DNA from: Pseudomonas kilonensis
GTDB taxonomy: Bacteria > Pseudomonadota > Gammaproteobacteria > Pseudomonadales > Pseudomonadaceae
Assembly (NCBI RefSeq): GCF_001269885.1
Contig: NZ_LHVH01000032.1
Location: 62,001 to 126,000, forward strand
Direction: 5' to 3'
Length of the DNA stretch: 64,000 nt
The notes below the pieces were generated by a model, which searched no databases, was not told the origin of the DNA, and was given only the letters and a program-made list of their open reading frames with translations. The position numbers and the translations under genes are program-made. This document shows positions 48,013-56,923 of the stretch, one piece after another; positions within the stretch are counted from its first letter, which is position 1; each line of letters begins with the position of its first letter.

Positions 48013-48531
48013 TTACAGCGGCATCGTGTAGTGCAGCGCGTAGCTTTCCACACCGTCGTTAGTCGACTTGATGCCGGCGTTGGAGTAATGAGTGGCGCGA
48101 ATGCCCACTTCATGTCCACCGTTGAAGCGCAGGCCGAAGCCGATGCGATCTTCGAACTGGAAGGCCGTACCGAGCTTGTTGTCTTCGACTTCGGTATTGG
48201 CAAACAACGCCACGCCGATACCGGCCTCGATGTAAGGCTTCACGTTCTGACCGGAAAACTCATACACAAACACAGGCGAGAACGACAGGCTGTGATTGCT
48301 GGATGTCTCGTCCCCTTCCCAATAGGTATAGGCGCCACTCCAGTAGCCGGTCAGGCGACCAACATCACTTTGCAGCCAACTCTTGTCCCAGTCGAACTGC
48401 ATGCCCAGGCGGTAGGTCATGGTCGAGTCGCTGGTCTGGCCAACCCCAAACTCCACACCTGCTGCTTGTGCAGTGTAAGTGTGCCCCAACAATGCAGCCG
48501 CAAACGCGGCAAAGCAGAATAAGCGCTTCAT
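48013..48531 (-). CDS. pagL: Lipid A 3-O-deacylase PagL
   Basis: The 172-residue outer-membrane beta-barrel enzyme removes the 3-position acyl chain of lipid A, altering how lipopolysaccharide is sensed and resisting cationic peptides. A signal peptide ends at TAQA; the catalytic triad is His148, Ser150 (ATHYSN) and Glu162 (VESYAL), with the H-x-S and +14 Glu spacing of the P. aeruginosa enzyme. ATG 48531 has AGGA 8 bases before it and gives a normal signal peptide; an ATG at 48540 overlaps that box. It is next to murI, as in P. aeruginosa. Confidence 0.93.
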   Translation of the reverse strand: MKRLFCFAAFAAALLGHTYTAQAAGVEFGVGQTSDSTMTYRLGMQFDWDKSWLQSDVGRLTGYWSGAYTYWEGDETSSNHSLSFSPVFVYEFSGQNVKPYIEAGIGVALFANTEVEDNKLGTAFQFEDRIGFGLRFNGGHEVGIRATHYSNAGIKSTNDGVESYALHYTMPL

Positions 48532-48645
48532 TAGAAACATCCTTTTCCGAACAGACTTAGTTAGTTTTGTTACAAACAGACAAAGCTATAGAAATCCGCA
48601 TCCAAACAGAAGTTCAGCCCGTTTCACACGGTTTTCACATTCTTT

Positions 48646-49437
48646 TTACAGATCGAAGCTTCGCACAACGCCGGACGAATGCCATAGCATCGGTAGGATT
48701 TTTCTTAAATGTATCGGGTCTGCACTCGTCCAGAAGTGCGTTTCGCTGGCAGGTCCTTCAGCCAACAACCCTCGCTCCGCCAGGAGGCGCTGAAGTTGCC
48801 GGGCCACGGCGGCACCGGTATCGATCAGGCTGATGTGCTCCGGAATCATCCGCGCGAGCAATGGCTTGAGGAACGGATAGTGCGTGCAACCCAGGATCAG
48901 CGTATCGCAGCCGGCTGCCAGCAACGGGTCCACGTAATGTTGCAGCAATTGATACAAGGCCGGGTTGTGCAGGTCACCCGCTTCGATCAGTTCCACCAAC
49001 CCCGGACATGGTTGCGTGATGACCCGCACATCGGTGGCGAAACGGTCGAGCAAAGCGGCGAACTTGGCGCTCTGCAAGGTGCCCGTGGTGGCGAGCACAC
49101 CGACGATACCGCTGCGGGTCGCGGCGGCCGCCGGCTTGACCGCCGGCTCCATGCCGACGATGGGCCAATGGGGGAAATCACGGCGTAGATCGGCAACTGC
49201 GGCGACCGTTGCGGTGTTGCAGGCCACGACCAGTGCCTTGGCACCCTGGCCCAGGAGAAAGTCGGCAATGATCGCGCAGCGTTGACGGATGTATTCCGGG
49301 GTCTTCTCGCCGTAGGGAATATGCCCACAGTCGGCCACATACAACAGCGACTCATTGGGCAGCAGCTGGCGAATTTCCCCCAGCACCGACAACCCGCCGA
49401 CACCCGAGTCGAGCACACCGACCGGCGCTTCACTCAT
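48646..49437 (-). CDS. murI: Glutamate racemase
   Basis: The 263-residue enzyme supplies D-glutamate for peptidoglycan. The two catalytic cysteines are in VACNTATV (about residue 71) and GCTHYPFL (about 182); GVLDSGVGGLSV starts the protein. Its ATG overlaps the moeB stop by 8 bases, so it is coupled to moeB in the hemA-prfA-prmC-moeB-murI operon. Confidence 0.95.
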   Translation of the reverse strand: MSEAPVGVLDSGVGGLSVLGEIRQLLPNESLLYVADCGHIPYGEKTPEYIRQRCAIIADFLLGQGAKALVVACNTATVAAVADLRRDFPHWPIVGMEPAVKPAAAATRSGIVGVLATTGTLQSAKFAALLDRFATDVRVITQPCPGLVELIEAGDLHNPALYQLLQHYVDPLLAAGCDTLILGCTHYPFLKPLLARMIPEHISLIDTGAAVARQLQRLLAERGLLAEGPASETHFWTSADPIHLRKILPMLWHSSGVVRSFDL

Positions 49438-50185
49438 GTTGACCACCACAGACGCTGCAACCTGGATCACGCTTGACCCGCAGTTCACGGAATCGCGTAC
49501 CCAAGGCATCGATCAACAGCAGGCGCCCCACCAGCGGCTCACCGAAACCGGCCAGCAACTTCAAGGCTTCAAGGGCTTGCAGGCTGCCCACCAACCCCAC
49601 CAGCGGCCCGATCACACCGGCTTCGCTGCAGGTCAGTTCGGCTTCACTGCCGTGGCCGTAGAGGCAGTGGTAGCAAGGGCTTTCAGGGCGACGCGGGTCG
49701 AACACCGACAACTGCCCTTCCAGGCGAATCGCCGCGCCACTGACCAGCGGTTTACCCGCCGCGACACAGGCCGCGTTCACCGCTTCGCGGGTCGAAAAAT
49801 TGTCCGAGCAGTCGAGCACCACATCCACCGCCACGACTGCCGCGGCCAGGCTGTCTTCGTCCATGGCCACCCGGTGAGGCACCAGTCGGACCTCGGGGTT
49901 GATCGCCCCCAGGCGCCGCATTGCCGAATCGACCTTGCTCAGGCCGACGCTGTCGGTGTCGTGAATGATCTGGCGTTGCAGGTTGGTCAGGTCGACGGTG
50001 TCGAAATCCGCCAAGTGCATCTCACCCACCCCCGCGGCGGCCAGGTACAACGCCACCGGAGCGCCGAGACCGCCAAGGCCGATGATCAGCACGCGGCTTT
50101 GCTTGAGACGCAATTGGCCGTCGATGTCGACGTGCTGCAACAGAATCTGCCGGCTGTAGCGCAACAGCTCCTGATCGTTCAGCAC
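49430..50185 (-). CDS. moeB: Molybdopterin-synthase adenylyltransferase
   Basis: The 251-residue ThiF/MoeB-family enzyme activates the C-terminus of MoaD (or a related sulfur carrier) by adenylation. It has the ATP loop IIGLGGLGAPVALYLAAAGVG (about 34-54), DFDTVDLTNLQRQ, and two zinc knuckles, CYHC and CSVC. A GTG at 50185 is preferred over a GTG at 50194 because GGGG lies about 7 bases before it. It overlaps prmC by 7 bases and murI by 8. With no rhodanese domain it matches MoeB rather than longer ThiF/MOCS3 forms. Confidence 0.9.
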   Translation of the reverse strand: MLNDQELLRYSRQILLQHVDIDGQLRLKQSRVLIIGLGGLGAPVALYLAAAGVGEMHLADFDTVDLTNLQRQIIHDTDSVGLSKVDSAMRRLGAINPEVRLVPHRVAMDEDSLAAAVVAVDVVLDCSDNFSTREAVNAACVAAGKPLVSGAAIRLEGQLSVFDPRRPESPCYHCLYGHGSEAELTCSEAGVIGPLVGLVGSLQALEALKLLAGFGEPLVGRLLLIDALGTRFRELRVKRDPGCSVCGGQHE

Positions 50186-51009
50186 GGCCGGCACCCCAGG
50201 CTGATGCGCTCATGACCGCCCAGGTCCTTGCGGCTGTGGACGTCAGCAAAACCTTGGAGGCGCAGCAAATCGCGCACCGCCTCGGCCTGATCGTAACCGT
50301 GTTCAAGCATCAGCCAGCCGCCCGGCTCGAGATGAGCCGGGGCCTGGGCAACGATCTGGCGCAGATCATCGAGCCCGTCCGGCCCGGCAACCAGGGCACT
50401 GGCCGGCTCGAAACGCACGTCGCCCTCGATAAGGTGCGGATCGCTGGCCGCGATGTACGGCGGGTTGCTGATGATCAACTCGAAACGCTCGTCTTCCAGC
50501 GCACTGAACCAGTGGCTGCTCAGCACCGTGACGTTGCGCAGGTCCAGACGCTGACGATTGCGTTCGGCCAGGGCCACGGCCTCCAGCACCCGGTCGACCG
50601 CCGTGACTTTCCAGGCCGGGCGCTCACTGGCCAATGCCAGGGCAATCGCGCCGCTGCCGGTGCCCAGGTCCAGGACCCGGGCCAGTGTGGCCGGCAACAA
50701 CGCCAGCGCGGTTTCCACCAGCAGCTCGGTGTCGGGACGCGGGATCAAGGTATGAGGCGCGACTTCCAGGTCGAGTTTCCAGAAACCCTGTTGCCCGAGG
50801 ATGTACGCCACCGGCTCGCCGGAACGACGTCGCCGCAGGTATTCGGAGAACAGCAACGCTGCCTCGCTGGGCACGATCCGCTCGGGCCAGGTGTGCAGGA
50901 AGCTGCGGGACTTGCCCAAGGCTGCGGCCAGCAACAACTCGGCGTCCAGCCGGGCCGTGGGCGAATCCGGTAACTCGGCAGCGCGTAACAGACTGGCGAT
51001 GATGGTCAT
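50179..51009 (-). CDS. prmC: Release-factor glutamine methyltransferase
   Basis: The 276-residue enzyme methylates the glutamine of the GGQ motif in RF1 and RF2. The S-adenosylmethionine loop is VLDLGTGSGAIALALA (about 112-127), and the glutamine-recognition motif ISNPPYIA is near 180. It lies 14 bases behind its substrate gene prfA. The open frame upstream of 51009 runs over prfA and is spurious. Confidence 0.95.
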   Translation of the reverse strand: MTIIASLLRAAELPDSPTARLDAELLLAAALGKSRSFLHTWPERIVPSEAALLFSEYLRRRRSGEPVAYILGQQGFWKLDLEVAPHTLIPRPDTELLVETALALLPATLARVLDLGTGSGAIALALASERPAWKVTAVDRVLEAVALAERNRQRLDLRNVTVLSSHWFSALEDERFELIISNPPYIAASDPHLIEGDVRFEPASALVAGPDGLDDLRQIVAQAPAHLEPGGWLMLEHGYDQAEAVRDLLRLQGFADVHSRKDLGGHERISLGCRPC

Positions 51010-51023
51010 TTGTTCACCTGTGC

Positions 51024-52106
51024 TTACTCGCCAATCGCCGCCAACTGGTCGGCCTGGTATTCGGCCAGCAACGGCTCGATCACCGCATCGACACCACCGG
51101 CAAGGATCTCGTCCAGGGAATACAGGGTCAGGTTGACGCGATGGTCGGTGACCCGGCCCTGGGCGAAGTTGTAGGTACGGATCCGCTCGGAACGGTCGCC
51201 CGAGCCCACCAGCAACTTGCGTTCGCTGGCGATGGCATTGGCGGCGGCGCTGGTCTGCTGGTCGTTGAGCTTGGCCGACAACCAGGCCATGGCCCGCGCG
51301 CGGTTCTTGTGCTGGGAACGTTCTTCCTGGCACTCGACCACGATGCCCGAAGGCAAGTGCGTGATGCGGATCGCCGAGTCAGTCTTGTTGACGTGCTGGC
51401 CGCCGGCGCCGGAGGAACGGTAAGTGTCGACCCGCAGGTCCGCCGGGTTGATCTCGATGGCTTCCTGCTCGTCCGGCTCGGGCAATACCGCCACGGTGCA
51501 GGCCGAGGTGTGGATGCGCCCCTGGGACTCGGTGGCCGGCACGCGCTGCACGCGGTGGGCGCCGGATTCGAATTTCAGCTTGCCATAGACGTTGTCGCCT
51601 TCGACCCGGGCGATGACTTCTTTATAGCCACCGTGCTCGCCCTCGTTCTCCGAGAGGATCTCCACCCGCCAACCGCGACGCTCGGCATAGCGCGAATACA
51701 TGCGAAACAGGTCGCCGGAAAAAATCGCCGCCTCGTCGCCGCCGGTACCGGCACGGATCTCAAGGAACACATTGCGCCCGTCATTCGGGTCCTTGGGCAA
51801 CAGCATGCGTTGCAGGCTGCTTTCCAGTTCAACCAGTTGATCCTTGGCTTCGCGGACTTCCTCCACGGCCATTTCGCGCATGTCCGGGTCGCTGTCCTTG
51901 AGCAGCGCCTGGGCGCCTTCGAGATCGCCCTGCACTTTGAGCAACTGTTTATAGGCGGCGACAATCGGCTCGACTTCCGCGTATTCCTTGGAATAGGTGC
52001 GGAATTTGTTCTGGTCGGAAATGACTTCGCCATCGCCCAGCAAGGCGGTCAGTTCTTCGAAACGGTCCTGGAGAATGTCCAGTTTGTTGAGCAGTGACGC
52101 TTTCAT
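51024..52106 (-). CDS. prfA: Peptide chain release factor 1
   Basis: The 360-residue factor reads UAA and UAG stops. The codon-reading motif PAT is in RVQRVPATESQGRIHTS (near 188), and the catalytic GGQ is in SSGAGGQHVNKTDSA (near 235). Its start overlaps the hemA stop by 4 bases. Confidence 0.97.
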   Translation of the reverse strand: MKASLLNKLDILQDRFEELTALLGDGEVISDQNKFRTYSKEYAEVEPIVAAYKQLLKVQGDLEGAQALLKDSDPDMREMAVEEVREAKDQLVELESSLQRMLLPKDPNDGRNVFLEIRAGTGGDEAAIFSGDLFRMYSRYAERRGWRVEILSENEGEHGGYKEVIARVEGDNVYGKLKFESGAHRVQRVPATESQGRIHTSACTVAVLPEPDEQEAIEINPADLRVDTYRSSGAGGQHVNKTDSAIRITHLPSGIVVECQEERSQHKNRARAMAWLSAKLNDQQTSAAANAIASERKLLVGSGDRSERIRTYNFAQGRVTDHRVNLTLYSLDEILAGGVDAVIEPLLAEYQADQLAAIGE

Positions 52107-53392
52107 TGCGGTTTTTTATCCGAAAAGCTATCCGGTGAGCCCTCACCGAGGGCAAAGAGTTCCTGGGCCATGGCCAGCGCATCGAGGCGGCCTTCGGCGG
52201 TCAGCTTCTTGAGCTGGACACTGGGGGCGTGGAGCAATTTGTTGGTCAGGCCGCGGGCCAGTTGTACCAGCACCTCTTCGGCACTGCCGCCGTTGGCCAG
52301 CAGGCGCAGGGCTTTTTGCAGCTCCTCGTCGCGCAGGCGTTCGCTCTGCTGACGATAGGCCTTGAGCACATCCACCGCCGCCAGCTCGCGCAGGCGCACC
52401 ATGAAGTCGTCGGCACCGACGGTGATCATCTCTTCCGCCGCCTGGGCCGCGCCCTGCCGGCTCTTGAGGTTCTCGGCGACCACCTCGTGCAGGTCGTCGA
52501 CGCTGTAGAGATACACGTCATCCAGTTCGCCGACTTCCGGCTCGATGTCCCGGGGAACGGCAATGTCCACCATGAAAATCGGCTTGTGCTTGCGCAGCTT
52601 CAGGGCACTTTCCACAGCGCCCTTGCCCAGGATCGGCAACTGGCTGGCGGTGGAACTGATGACGATGTCGCTGTGCACCAGCTCCGCGGGAATGTCCGAC
52701 AGCAGCACCGCATGGGCGCCGAACTGCTCGGCCAGGGTACTGGCCCGTTCCAGGGTCCGGTTGGCGACGACTATGCGCTTGACCCCCAGGTCGTGGAGAT
52801 GGCGGGCGACCAGGGTGATGGTCTCGCCAGCGCCGATCAGCAGTGCCTGGCTGCGTTGCAAATCACTGAAAATCTGTTTCGCCAGGCTGACCGCGGCAAA
52901 CGCCACGGACACCGGGTTCTCGCCGATGGCGGTGTCGGTGCGTACCTGCTTGGCGGCGTTGAACGTCGCCTGGAACAGGCGCCCCAGCAGCGGGCCGACG
53001 GTGCCTGCCTCGCGAGCCACTGCGTAGGCCGACTTCATCTGGCCGAGAATCTGTGGCTCGCCCAACACCAGCGAGTCGAGCCCCGAGGCGACGCGCATCA
53101 TGTGACGAACTGCCGCATCGTCTTCGTGCACATAGGCACTGGCGCGCAGCTCTTCAAAGCTCAGGTTGTGGTATTCGGCCAGCCAGCGCAGGACTGAATC
53201 GGCCGAAACGTGATCCTGTTCTATATATAGCTCGCTGCGATTGCAGGTGGAGAGGATCGCAGCTTCGCGACTGTCGGTGAGTCGGCAGAGCTGCTGCAAG
53301 GCCTCAACCAGCTGCTCAGGCGTAAAGGCCACGCGCTCGCGGACGTCTACTGAAGCAGTCTTGTGGTTAATACCGAGTGCAAGGAAGGCCAT
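52103..53392 (-). CDS. hemA: Glutamyl-tRNA reductase
   Basis: The 429-residue enzyme makes glutamate-1-semialdehyde, the entry to haem, sirohaem and B12 synthesis. The catalytic cysteine is in ILSTCNRSELY (near residue 50), with the NADPH-binding loop LLIGAGETITLVARHL (about 186-201) and a C-terminal dimer domain. It is first in the operon with prfA and divergent from the TPR lipoprotein gene. Ferrochelatase lies 12 kb away, next to the light genes. Confidence 0.96.
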   Translation of the reverse strand: MAFLALGINHKTASVDVRERVAFTPEQLVEALQQLCRLTDSREAAILSTCNRSELYIEQDHVSADSVLRWLAEYHNLSFEELRASAYVHEDDAAVRHMMRVASGLDSLVLGEPQILGQMKSAYAVAREAGTVGPLLGRLFQATFNAAKQVRTDTAIGENPVSVAFAAVSLAKQIFSDLQRSQALLIGAGETITLVARHLHDLGVKRIVVANRTLERASTLAEQFGAHAVLLSDIPAELVHSDIVISSTASQLPILGKGAVESALKLRKHKPIFMVDIAVPRDIEPEVGELDDVYLYSVDDLHEVVAENLKSRQGAAQAAEEMITVGADDFMVRLRELAAVDVLKAYRQQSERLRDEELQKALRLLANGGSAEEVLVQLARGLTNKLLHAPSVQLKKLTAEGRLDALAMAQELFALGEGSPDSFSDKKPQ

Positions 53393-53564
53393 TCAAAGTC
53401 GCTGATGGTGACGTGAAGCCGGCAATTGTCCTACTTCGTCAGATTCAGAACAACCACTCGATCTCTATCGCCCTGCCCGGGGTTGTAAATCGACGGGGCG
53501 GTTATGTTTGACCGAAGGCTTGTGTCATGATGATCCGACCGCAGGTTAGTCGTCCTCTTCCTAT

Positions 53565-55289
53565 ATGAATAGATCTTCCGCGTTGCTCCTCGCCCTTGCC
53601 TTGCTCAGCGGCTGCCAGTCCATGGCCCCCGTTTCGACGGACGGTACGCCGCCCGTCGAAGACAGTGTGCAGGTACCTGAAAAACCCAAGGTCTACGGCT
53701 CGTTCAGCGAAGAAACCATCTTCAGCCTGTTGAGCGCCGAACTGGCAGGCCAGCGCAATCGCTTCGACATTGCCCTGGACAACTACGTGACCCAGGCCAT
53801 CAATACCCAGGATCCGGGCATCTCCGAGCGGGCATTTCGCATTGCCGAATACCTGGGCGCCGACCAGCCCGCGCTGGATACCGCGCTGATCTGGGCCAAG
53901 AATGCCCCGGACGACCTCGAAGCACAGCGCGCCGCCGCCGTGCAACTGGCCCGGGCCGGGCGCTATGACGACTCCATGATCTATATGGAGAAAGTCCTGC
54001 TGGGCAAGGGCGACACCCATTTCGACTTCCTGGCCCTGTCCGCCGCCGATACCGACCAGGAAACTCGCAACGGCCTGATGAAAAGCTTCGATCGCCTGTT
54101 GCAGCGCCACCCGAACAACGGCCAGCTGATTTTCGGCAAGGCCCTGCTGCTGCAACAGGACGGTGACACCCAGGGCGCCCTCACCCTGTTGGAAGACAAC
54201 CCGCCGGAAGCCGGCGAAGTGGCGCCGATCCTGCTGCGCGCACGCCTGCTGCAAGGCTTGAACCGGGGCGACGAAGCACTGCCGCTGCTGGAAAAAAGCA
54301 TCAAGAAGTACCCGGACGACAAACGCCTGCGCCTCACCTACGCCCGCATGCTGGTGGAAAACAACCGCATGGACGACGCCAAGGTGGAGTTCTCCAGCCT
54401 GGTCCAGCAATACCCGGAAGACGACGACTTGCGCTACTCCCTGGCGCTGGTCTGCCTGGAAGCCAAGGCCTGGGAAGAGGCCAAGGGTTACCTGGAAGAC
54501 CTGATCGCCCGGGAAAGCCACGTCGACTCGGCCCACCTGAACCTGGGTCGCATCGCCGAGGAACGCAATGACCCTGAGAGCGCACTGATCGAGTACGCCC
54601 AGGTTGGCCCGGGCAACGACTACCTGCCGGCACAGTTGCGCCAGGCCGATATCCTGATCGGCAATGGCAAGACCGCCGAAGCCCAGAGCCGTCTCGCGGT
54701 ACAACGCGACTCCCAACCGGACTACGGCATCCAGTTGTACCTGATCGAAGCCGAAACCTTGTCGGCCAACAATCAGGGCGACAAAGCCTGGAACGTGCTG
54801 CAACAAGCCTTGAAGCAGTACCCGGACGACCTGAACCTGCTGTACACCCGCGCCATGCTCGCGGAAAAACGCAATGACCTGGCCCAGATGGAAAAGGACC
54901 TGCGCCTGATCATCCAGCGTGACCCGGACAACGCCATGGCCCTCAACGCCCTGGGCTATACGTTGTCGGATCGCACCACCCGCTATGACGAAGCCAAACT
55001 GCTGATCGAACAGGCCCACCAGATCAATCCGGAAGACCCGGCGGTACTCGACAGCCTAGGCTGGGTGAATTACCGCCTGGGCAATCTCGACGAAGCCGAA
55101 CGCCTGTTGCGCCAGGCCCTGGAGCGCTTTCCCGACCAGGAAGTCGCCGCTCACCTGGGCGAGGTCCTGTGGGCAAACGGCAAACAACGCGAAGCCCGGC
55201 AGATCTGGAGCCGATTCCTCAAGGATCAGCCTGACAGCCCCATCTTGCGCAGCACCATCAAACGCCTGACCGGATCCGAGACTCTTTAA
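53565..55289 (+). CDS. TPR-repeat outer-membrane lipoprotein (PA4667-like)
   Basis: The 574-residue protein has a lipoprotein signal with lipobox LSGC (Cys17), followed by TPR repeats through most of its length; the clearest are near 300-420 and 430-560 (DPDNAMALNALGYTLSDRT, DPAVLDSLGWVNYRLGNLDEAERLL). It is the conserved neighbour of hemA and lolB in pseudomonads. TPR lipoproteins serve as scaffolds at the outer membrane; the partner is unknown. It is followed by lolB after 4 bases, so both are likely in one transcript. Confidence 0.9.
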   Translation: MNRSSALLLALALLSGCQSMAPVSTDGTPPVEDSVQVPEKPKVYGSFSEETIFSLLSAELAGQRNRFDIALDNYVTQAINTQDPGISERAFRIAEYLGADQPALDTALIWAKNAPDDLEAQRAAAVQLARAGRYDDSMIYMEKVLLGKGDTHFDFLALSAADTDQETRNGLMKSFDRLLQRHPNNGQLIFGKALLLQQDGDTQGALTLLEDNPPEAGEVAPILLRARLLQGLNRGDEALPLLEKSIKKYPDDKRLRLTYARMLVENNRMDDAKVEFSSLVQQYPEDDDLRYSLALVCLEAKAWEEAKGYLEDLIARESHVDSAHLNLGRIAEERNDPESALIEYAQVGPGNDYLPAQLRQADILIGNGKTAEAQSRLAVQRDSQPDYGIQLYLIEAETLSANNQGDKAWNVLQQALKQYPDDLNLLYTRAMLAEKRNDLAQMEKDLRLIIQRDPDNAMALNALGYTLSDRTTRYDEAKLLIEQAHQINPEDPAVLDSLGWVNYRLGNLDEAERLLRQALERFPDQEVAAHLGEVLWANGKQREARQIWSRFLKDQPDSPILRSTIKRLTGSETL

Positions 55290-55293
55290 GATT

Positions 55294-55911
55294 ATGTTTT
55301 TGCGCCATCTCATCGTTTTCAGCTTCATTGCCCTGCTCGCCGGTTGCGCGGGCTTCGGCGCCCGTGAATCCGTCCAGGGCCAGGGCAACCAGGCCCAATG
55401 GCGCGAGCACAAGCAACAACTGAGCAGCCTCGACGGCTGGCAGATCGACGGCAAGATCGGCATCCGCGCCCCGAAAGACTCCGGCAGTGGCACTCTGTTC
55501 TGGCTGCAACGCCAGGACTACTACGACATTCGCCTGTCGGGCCCACTGGGTCGCGGTGCGGCCCGCCTGACCGGCCGGCCGGGCCAGGTGTCGCTGGAAG
55601 TCGCCAACCAGGGACGCTACGAGGCACCCACGCCCGAAGCGCTGCTGGAAGAACAAATGGGCTGGAAGCTGCCGGTTTCCCACCTGACCTGGTGGGTTCG
55701 CGGGCTGCCGGCACCGGACAGTAAAAGTCGCCTGACCCTCGATGCCGACAGCCGCCTGTCCAACCTCGAACAGGATGACTGGCAGATCGAATACCTCAGC
55801 TATGCCCAGCAGAACGGTTATTGGCTGCCCGAACGCATCAAGCTGCACGGCAGCAACCTCGACGTCACGCTGGTGATCAAGCAATGGCAGCCGCGCAAGC
55901 TGGGGCAATGA
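55294..55911 (+). CDS. lolB: Outer-membrane lipoprotein receptor LolB
   Basis: The 205-residue lipoprotein receives lipoproteins from LolA and inserts them into the outer membrane. The lipobox is LAGC (Cys18); the family landmarks WQIDGKIGIRAP, LFWLQRQDYYDIRLSGPLG and WWVRGLPAP are clear. It is 4 bases after the TPR gene and one base before ispE. Confidence 0.94.
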   Translation: MFLRHLIVFSFIALLAGCAGFGARESVQGQGNQAQWREHKQQLSSLDGWQIDGKIGIRAPKDSGSGTLFWLQRQDYYDIRLSGPLGRGAARLTGRPGQVSLEVANQGRYEAPTPEALLEEQMGWKLPVSHLTWWVRGLPAPDSKSRLTLDADSRLSNLEQDDWQIEYLSYAQQNGYWLPERIKLHGSNLDVTLVIKQWQPRKLGQ

Positions 55912-55912
55912 C

Positions 55913-56764
55913 ATGAGCGCTGCACGCCTGACCCTGCCCTCCCCGGCCAAGCTCAACCTGATGCTGCACATCCTCGGCCGTCGTCCGGACGGCTACCACG
56001 AGTTGCAGACGATTTTTCAGTTCCTGGACTACGGCGACGAAATCACCTTTGCCGTACGCGACGACGGGGTGATTCGCCTGCACACCGAGTTCGAAGGCGT
56101 TCCCCACGACAGCAACCTGATCGTCAAGGCCGCGAAAAAACTCCAGGCGCAATCCGGTTGTCCGCTGGGCATCGATATCTGGATCGAAAAAATCCTGCCC
56201 ATGGGCGGTGGCATCGGTGGCGGCAGCTCGAATGCGGCAACGACTTTATTGGGCCTCAACCATTTGTGGCAGCTGGGTTGGGACGTGGATCGCCTGGCGG
56301 CCCTGGGCCTGACGCTGGGCGCCGACGTGCCGGTTTTCGTGCGTGGCCACGCCGCTTTCGCCGAGGGCGTCGGGGAAAAACTCACCCCGGTGGAACCCGA
56401 AGAACCCTGGTACTTGGTGCTGGTGCCGCAAGTATCTGTAAGTACAGCAGAAATTTTTTCAGATCCACTGTTGACACGTAACTCTCCTCCCATTAAAGTG
56501 CGCCCCGTTCCCAAGGGAAACAGTCGAAATGACTGCTTACCGGTGGTAGCAAGGCGTTATCCAGATGTTCGTAACGCTTTGAATTTGTTAGGTAAATTTA
56601 CCGAAGCAAAACTCACCGGAACTGGAAGTTGTGTGTTTGGGGGCTTCCCAAGCAAAGCTGAAGCTGATAAAGTCTCGGCCCTTCTGACAGAGACCCTTAC
56701 AGGGTTTGTAGCAAAAGGAAGCAACGTTTCGATGTTGCATCGCAAGCTGCAAGACCTGCTCTAA
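55913..56764 (+). CDS. ispE: 4-diphosphocytidyl-2-C-methyl-D-erythritol kinase
   Basis: The 283-residue GHMP kinase works in the MEP isoprenoid pathway. It shows LPSPAKLNLMLHILGRRPDGYHELQ at the N-terminus and the ATP loop PMGGGIGGGSSNAAT (about 98-112). From about 56437 to the stop, codon use changes sharply to A/T-ending codons (GTA, TCT, TTA, AGT, AAA), unlike the first two thirds, while the protein remains intact. It is directly followed by the tRNA-Gln gene. Confidence 0.96.
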   Translation: MSAARLTLPSPAKLNLMLHILGRRPDGYHELQTIFQFLDYGDEITFAVRDDGVIRLHTEFEGVPHDSNLIVKAAKKLQAQSGCPLGIDIWIEKILPMGGGIGGGSSNAATTLLGLNHLWQLGWDVDRLAALGLTLGADVPVFVRGHAAFAEGVGEKLTPVEPEEPWYLVLVPQVSVSTAEIFSDPLLTRNSPPIKVRPVPKGNSRNDCLPVVARRYPDVRNALNLLGKFTEAKLTGTGSCVFGGFPSKAEADKVSALLTETLTGFVAKGSNVSMLHRKLQDLL

Positions 56765-56801
56765 AAGGAATCGAGTGCTGGGCACTCGCAGCAACAGATA
56801 C

Positions 56802-56876
56802 AGGGGCGTCGCCAAGCGGTAAGGCAGCAGGTTTTGATCCTGCCATGCGTTGGTTCGAATCCAGCCGCCCCTGCCA
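56802..56876 (+). tRNA. tRNA-Gln (anticodon TTG)
   Basis: A 75-base cloverleaf: acceptor AGGGGCG pairs with CGCCCCT, anticodon stem GCAGG/CCTGC with loop TTTTGAT (anticodon TTG at 56834-56836), T arm with GGTTCGAATCC, and encoded CCA end. It lies between ispE and prs and is probably cut from a shared transcript. Confidence 0.97.
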
Positions 56877-56923
56877 TTTTCCTATACTCATCCAGGTATA
56901 CCCTCAGCCTTCAGGTACTGCGC

